Below, piece after piece: positions 61,996 to 64,000 of a DNA stretch of 64,000 nucleotides (positions are counted from its first letter, which is position 1; every line of letters starts with the position of its first letter). The stretch is from Ricordea florida (taxonomy: Eukaryota; Cnidaria; Anthozoa; Corallimorpharia; Ricordeidae): positions 13,341,633-13,405,632 of the forward strand of contig OX453276.1 of the NCBI GenBank assembly GCA_949710005.1, given 5' to 3'. A program made the translations under genes and the position numbers. Below the pieces are notes generated by a model. It had not been told where the DNA came from and searched no databases. It saw only the letters and a list, made by a program, of their open reading frames with translations.

Positions 61996-63758
61996 AATGT
62001 TTTAGCTAGGCGTTCTTTCGATTTCAAAAAGCTCCAGTTTCTATGTGCTATTTCAGCTATATACGTGGTGTGTGGATTGAAGGTAGTCACTAGAGGAATG
62101 CGGTTCATAGGTTCACGATCATTCCTTGTTTCAAGGCATTCCTCTTGGCTCATCACGAGTACGCTTTGCATTTGTTCATATACCTCCTTCCTACCATAGC
62201 CACAAGCTACAAAAAATTCTGTGTACTCGGTTAACTCTTGTTTTTAGTTTCTCTGTGTCGGAGCATATTCGGCGTAGCCTTAGCGCCTGGCTATAAGGAA
62301 TACTACGTTTTAAATGGGGAGGATGCGCCAAAGTCCAATGGAGATATGGATGAGTGTCTGTTGCTTTCTGGAACACATCAGTTTCAATATCATCATCCTC
62401 GTTTTTTATGATTGTCGTGTCCAGAAAGTTGACTTCACTTTTCGATGCCTCGTGTGTGAATTTTATAGATGGTACTACGTTGTTTATGTAGTCAATAAAT
62501 TTTGTCAGGCTGTTTTCGTCTCCTTTCCAAATCATAAAGATGTCATCAATGAAACGTATCCAAACCAGTATGTTACTGGACCAATTTGTTTGGTACACAA
62601 ATTGGTCTTCGAATCGCCCCTTGTAAACATTTGCAAAATTAGGGGCGGCTCTTGTACCCATAGCCGTTCCTTTAATTTGTATATAATGGAGATCGTTTAA
62701 CGCAAAGTTGTTGAGTTTTAAAACCTTTTCCAGTAGCAATGTGATAGTCTCTGCTGAACTCTTCTTTTACTATAGTAAGGCCTTCATCAGTGTCTATATT
62801 TGTGTATAGACTGGAGACGTCCATTGTCGCGAGAATACAGTTCTTCGGTAGTCGTCCTAATGCCCGTAATCGTTTGAGGAAGTTGATGGTGCACAAATGT
62901 AAGACGGTAAGGCTTCTGCAAGTGGTCTCAAAAAATCATCAATATAAGCGGAAATCTTCTCTGTTTGACTGTTCACTGAAGATACTACCGGTCTGCCAGG
63001 GTTGTTAACTTTGTGAATTTTTGGAAGCATGTAGAACACGGGGGTCCTTGAATTAGCAGGTCTCAGGAGTTTGGTCATGTCTTTTTCTATGTGCCCTTTG
63101 TTTGTCAGCTCAGTAATCAATTGATTAATGTTCCCTTCATGTTCCTTGGTATAGTCTTTTATATACTTTTTTGTTATATTCTATGTAATTAATTTGTCGT
63201 AATGCTTCTGCTATGTAATCGTCTGAATTTAAAATGACCGTTGCTCCTCCCTTATCCGCCAGTTTTAATGATGTTTCTGTCATTACTTAGTCTTAGTAAT
63301 GCCGCTCTTTCACGTTTGCTTAGATTGTCGCGTTGGAATCCTCGGTTCTTAGTTAATTCGTCAGTGATATCTTGTCTGATGATTTCTATATAAGTGTTTA
63401 GATAGGGTTCTCTAGATGGTCTATAGGATCCCTTGCGCTCCTTTTGGTTGGGTTTCTCCAATGTCGTTGCCTGGTATGCGGGTCCATCGATGATGTCTTC
63501 CATGTCACGAGGAGCGTGGTATTCCTTGAGGTTTAGTCTACTGGCAAATGCGTCAATGTCCTCATTTATCTCTTCTTTTCTTGGTGGTGGTGGAGTGGGG
63601 CAAACGTTCAAGCCTCTCTGAAGTAAATCCGTCTCTGACGTTGTCAGGAGTCTGGAAGATAGATTCACAATACGTCTTTTCAAGATATCCTCTTTTTCAA
63701 TCATGCTCTTCTTTTTGTTTTTCCGTTGTTTTAATTTCCTCGTCCAGTTCCGTTCCAA
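61996..63758 (-). pseudogene. Penelope-like reverse transcriptase, frameshifted
   Basis: Minus-strand pieces in order. 63758-63252 carries LSSRLLTTSETDLLQRGLNV and TDELTKNRGFQRDNLSKRER. 63120-62857 carries RPANSRTPVFYMLPKIHKVN and GRPVVSSVNSQTEKIS. Then come CILATMDVSSLYTNIDTDEG (motif A), IKGTAMGTRAAPNFANVYKG (motif B), WIRFIDDIFMIWKG (catalytic DD, motif C), and FLDTTI and beyond. These are typical Penelope-like element motifs. At least three frameshifts and a stop make it dead. The frame ends at 61983 where the inserted unit begins and continues at 42232. Confidence 0.85.
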
Positions 63759-63799
63759 GGGTCTGTGTCTTGTAAGTCGTGAGTGGTTTATTTCACCGT

Positions 63800-64000
63800 C
63801 TATTCCCTGGGCCGGCCTCTGGGTGTCGGGCCTTCATTTAAAAAACCTCTACGCCGTGGTTGGAATCTCCTTTCCTGCTGATCCCACCTAACTCGCCCAC
63901 TTGCTGGCTGGTTACTGAATTTGTTACGTGGCTCCCCATTGAATCTCTTACGATCTTGTTGTTGTTGGTTGTCTTGCCTACAATCATGGACAAAATTGTT
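63800..64000 (-). CDS. Gln/Arg-rich ORF upstream of the Penelope-like RT, partial
   Basis: A minus-strand open frame from the right edge to TAG at 63800-63802, rich in Gln, Arg and Asn (CRQDNQQQQDRKRFNGEP, GRVRWDQQERRFQPRRR). It immediately precedes the RT, so it may be the end of an upstream nucleic-acid-binding ORF of the same element. Composition only; no domain. Confidence 0.35.
   Translation of the reverse strand, partial: NNFVHDCRQDNQQQQDRKRFNGEPRNKFSNQPASGRVRWDQQERRFQPRRRGFLNEGPTPRGRPRE

Overview
The window is intron-bearing, AT-rich animal DNA packed with transposable elements. The family mix (piggyBac, Helitron with Pif1 helicase, copia, Penelope-like and CR1/L2-like retroelements, Merlin/ISXO2-like transposase, a Polinton) and several protein families I associate with coral and anemone genomes suggest an anthozoan cnidarian. 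That is inference; there is no rRNA, mitochondrial or other marker gene here. There are no bacterial operons, CRISPR arrays or rRNA genes.

Layout, left to right. 1-4194 (-): a decayed multi-exon gene of unknown function that runs off the left edge. 4536-5760 (+): exons of an Arg/Glu-rich repeat protein split by an inverted repeat in the intron. 5.8-12 kb: mostly repeats (palindromic GGAATTCC satellites, a MITE nested inside a MITE, a broken Penelope-like remnant). 12.2-14.2 kb: exons of an OTU-type cysteine protease. 14.5-15.2 kb: a TTAA-flanked foldback element. 15849-17325: an internally deleted piggyBac. 17.6-22.4 kb: a frameshifted Helitron (DUF6570-like region, HUH Rep, Pif1-like helicase) followed by tandem repeats. 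23-34 kb: MITEs, hairpins, a tRNA-like SINE and a 5'-truncated LINE whose YADD tyrosine codon is a stop. 34954-39538: a nearly intact copia retrotransposon. 40.2-41.6 kb (-): a deleted copy of an uncharacterised repeat-type gene.

The right third is the most interesting. A Penelope-like reverse transcriptase (minus strand, from the right edge) is interrupted at about 62.0 kb and resumes at 42.23 kb. Between the two halves lies a ~19.8-kb unit with inverted termini. The unit carries a Merlin/ISXO2-type transposase and a spliced DUF3987-type P-loop gene. The last exon of that gene is in turn interrupted by a ~14-kb Polinton/adintovirus-like element (46934-60913) with 235-bp terminal inverted repeats and a 5-6 bp target duplication. 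Removing the Polinton leaves the DUF3987 reading frame open for 28 more codons to a normal stop. This gives three levels of nesting that can be ordered in time.

The Polinton encodes a SAP/OTU-like/protein-primed PolB, an RVE integrase, a packaging ATPase, a major capsid protein, a probable penton protein and several membrane or coiled-coil proteins. Its genes face both ways and are packed with overlaps of a few bases. A TATATAG-like element sits a few bases before many start codons and twice contains the stop codon of the preceding gene. The element is young (about one mismatch between TIRs) but already broken: five in-frame TGA codons, each one transition from CGA, plus one frameshift in a homopolymer. 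No adenain-like protease was recognised in it.
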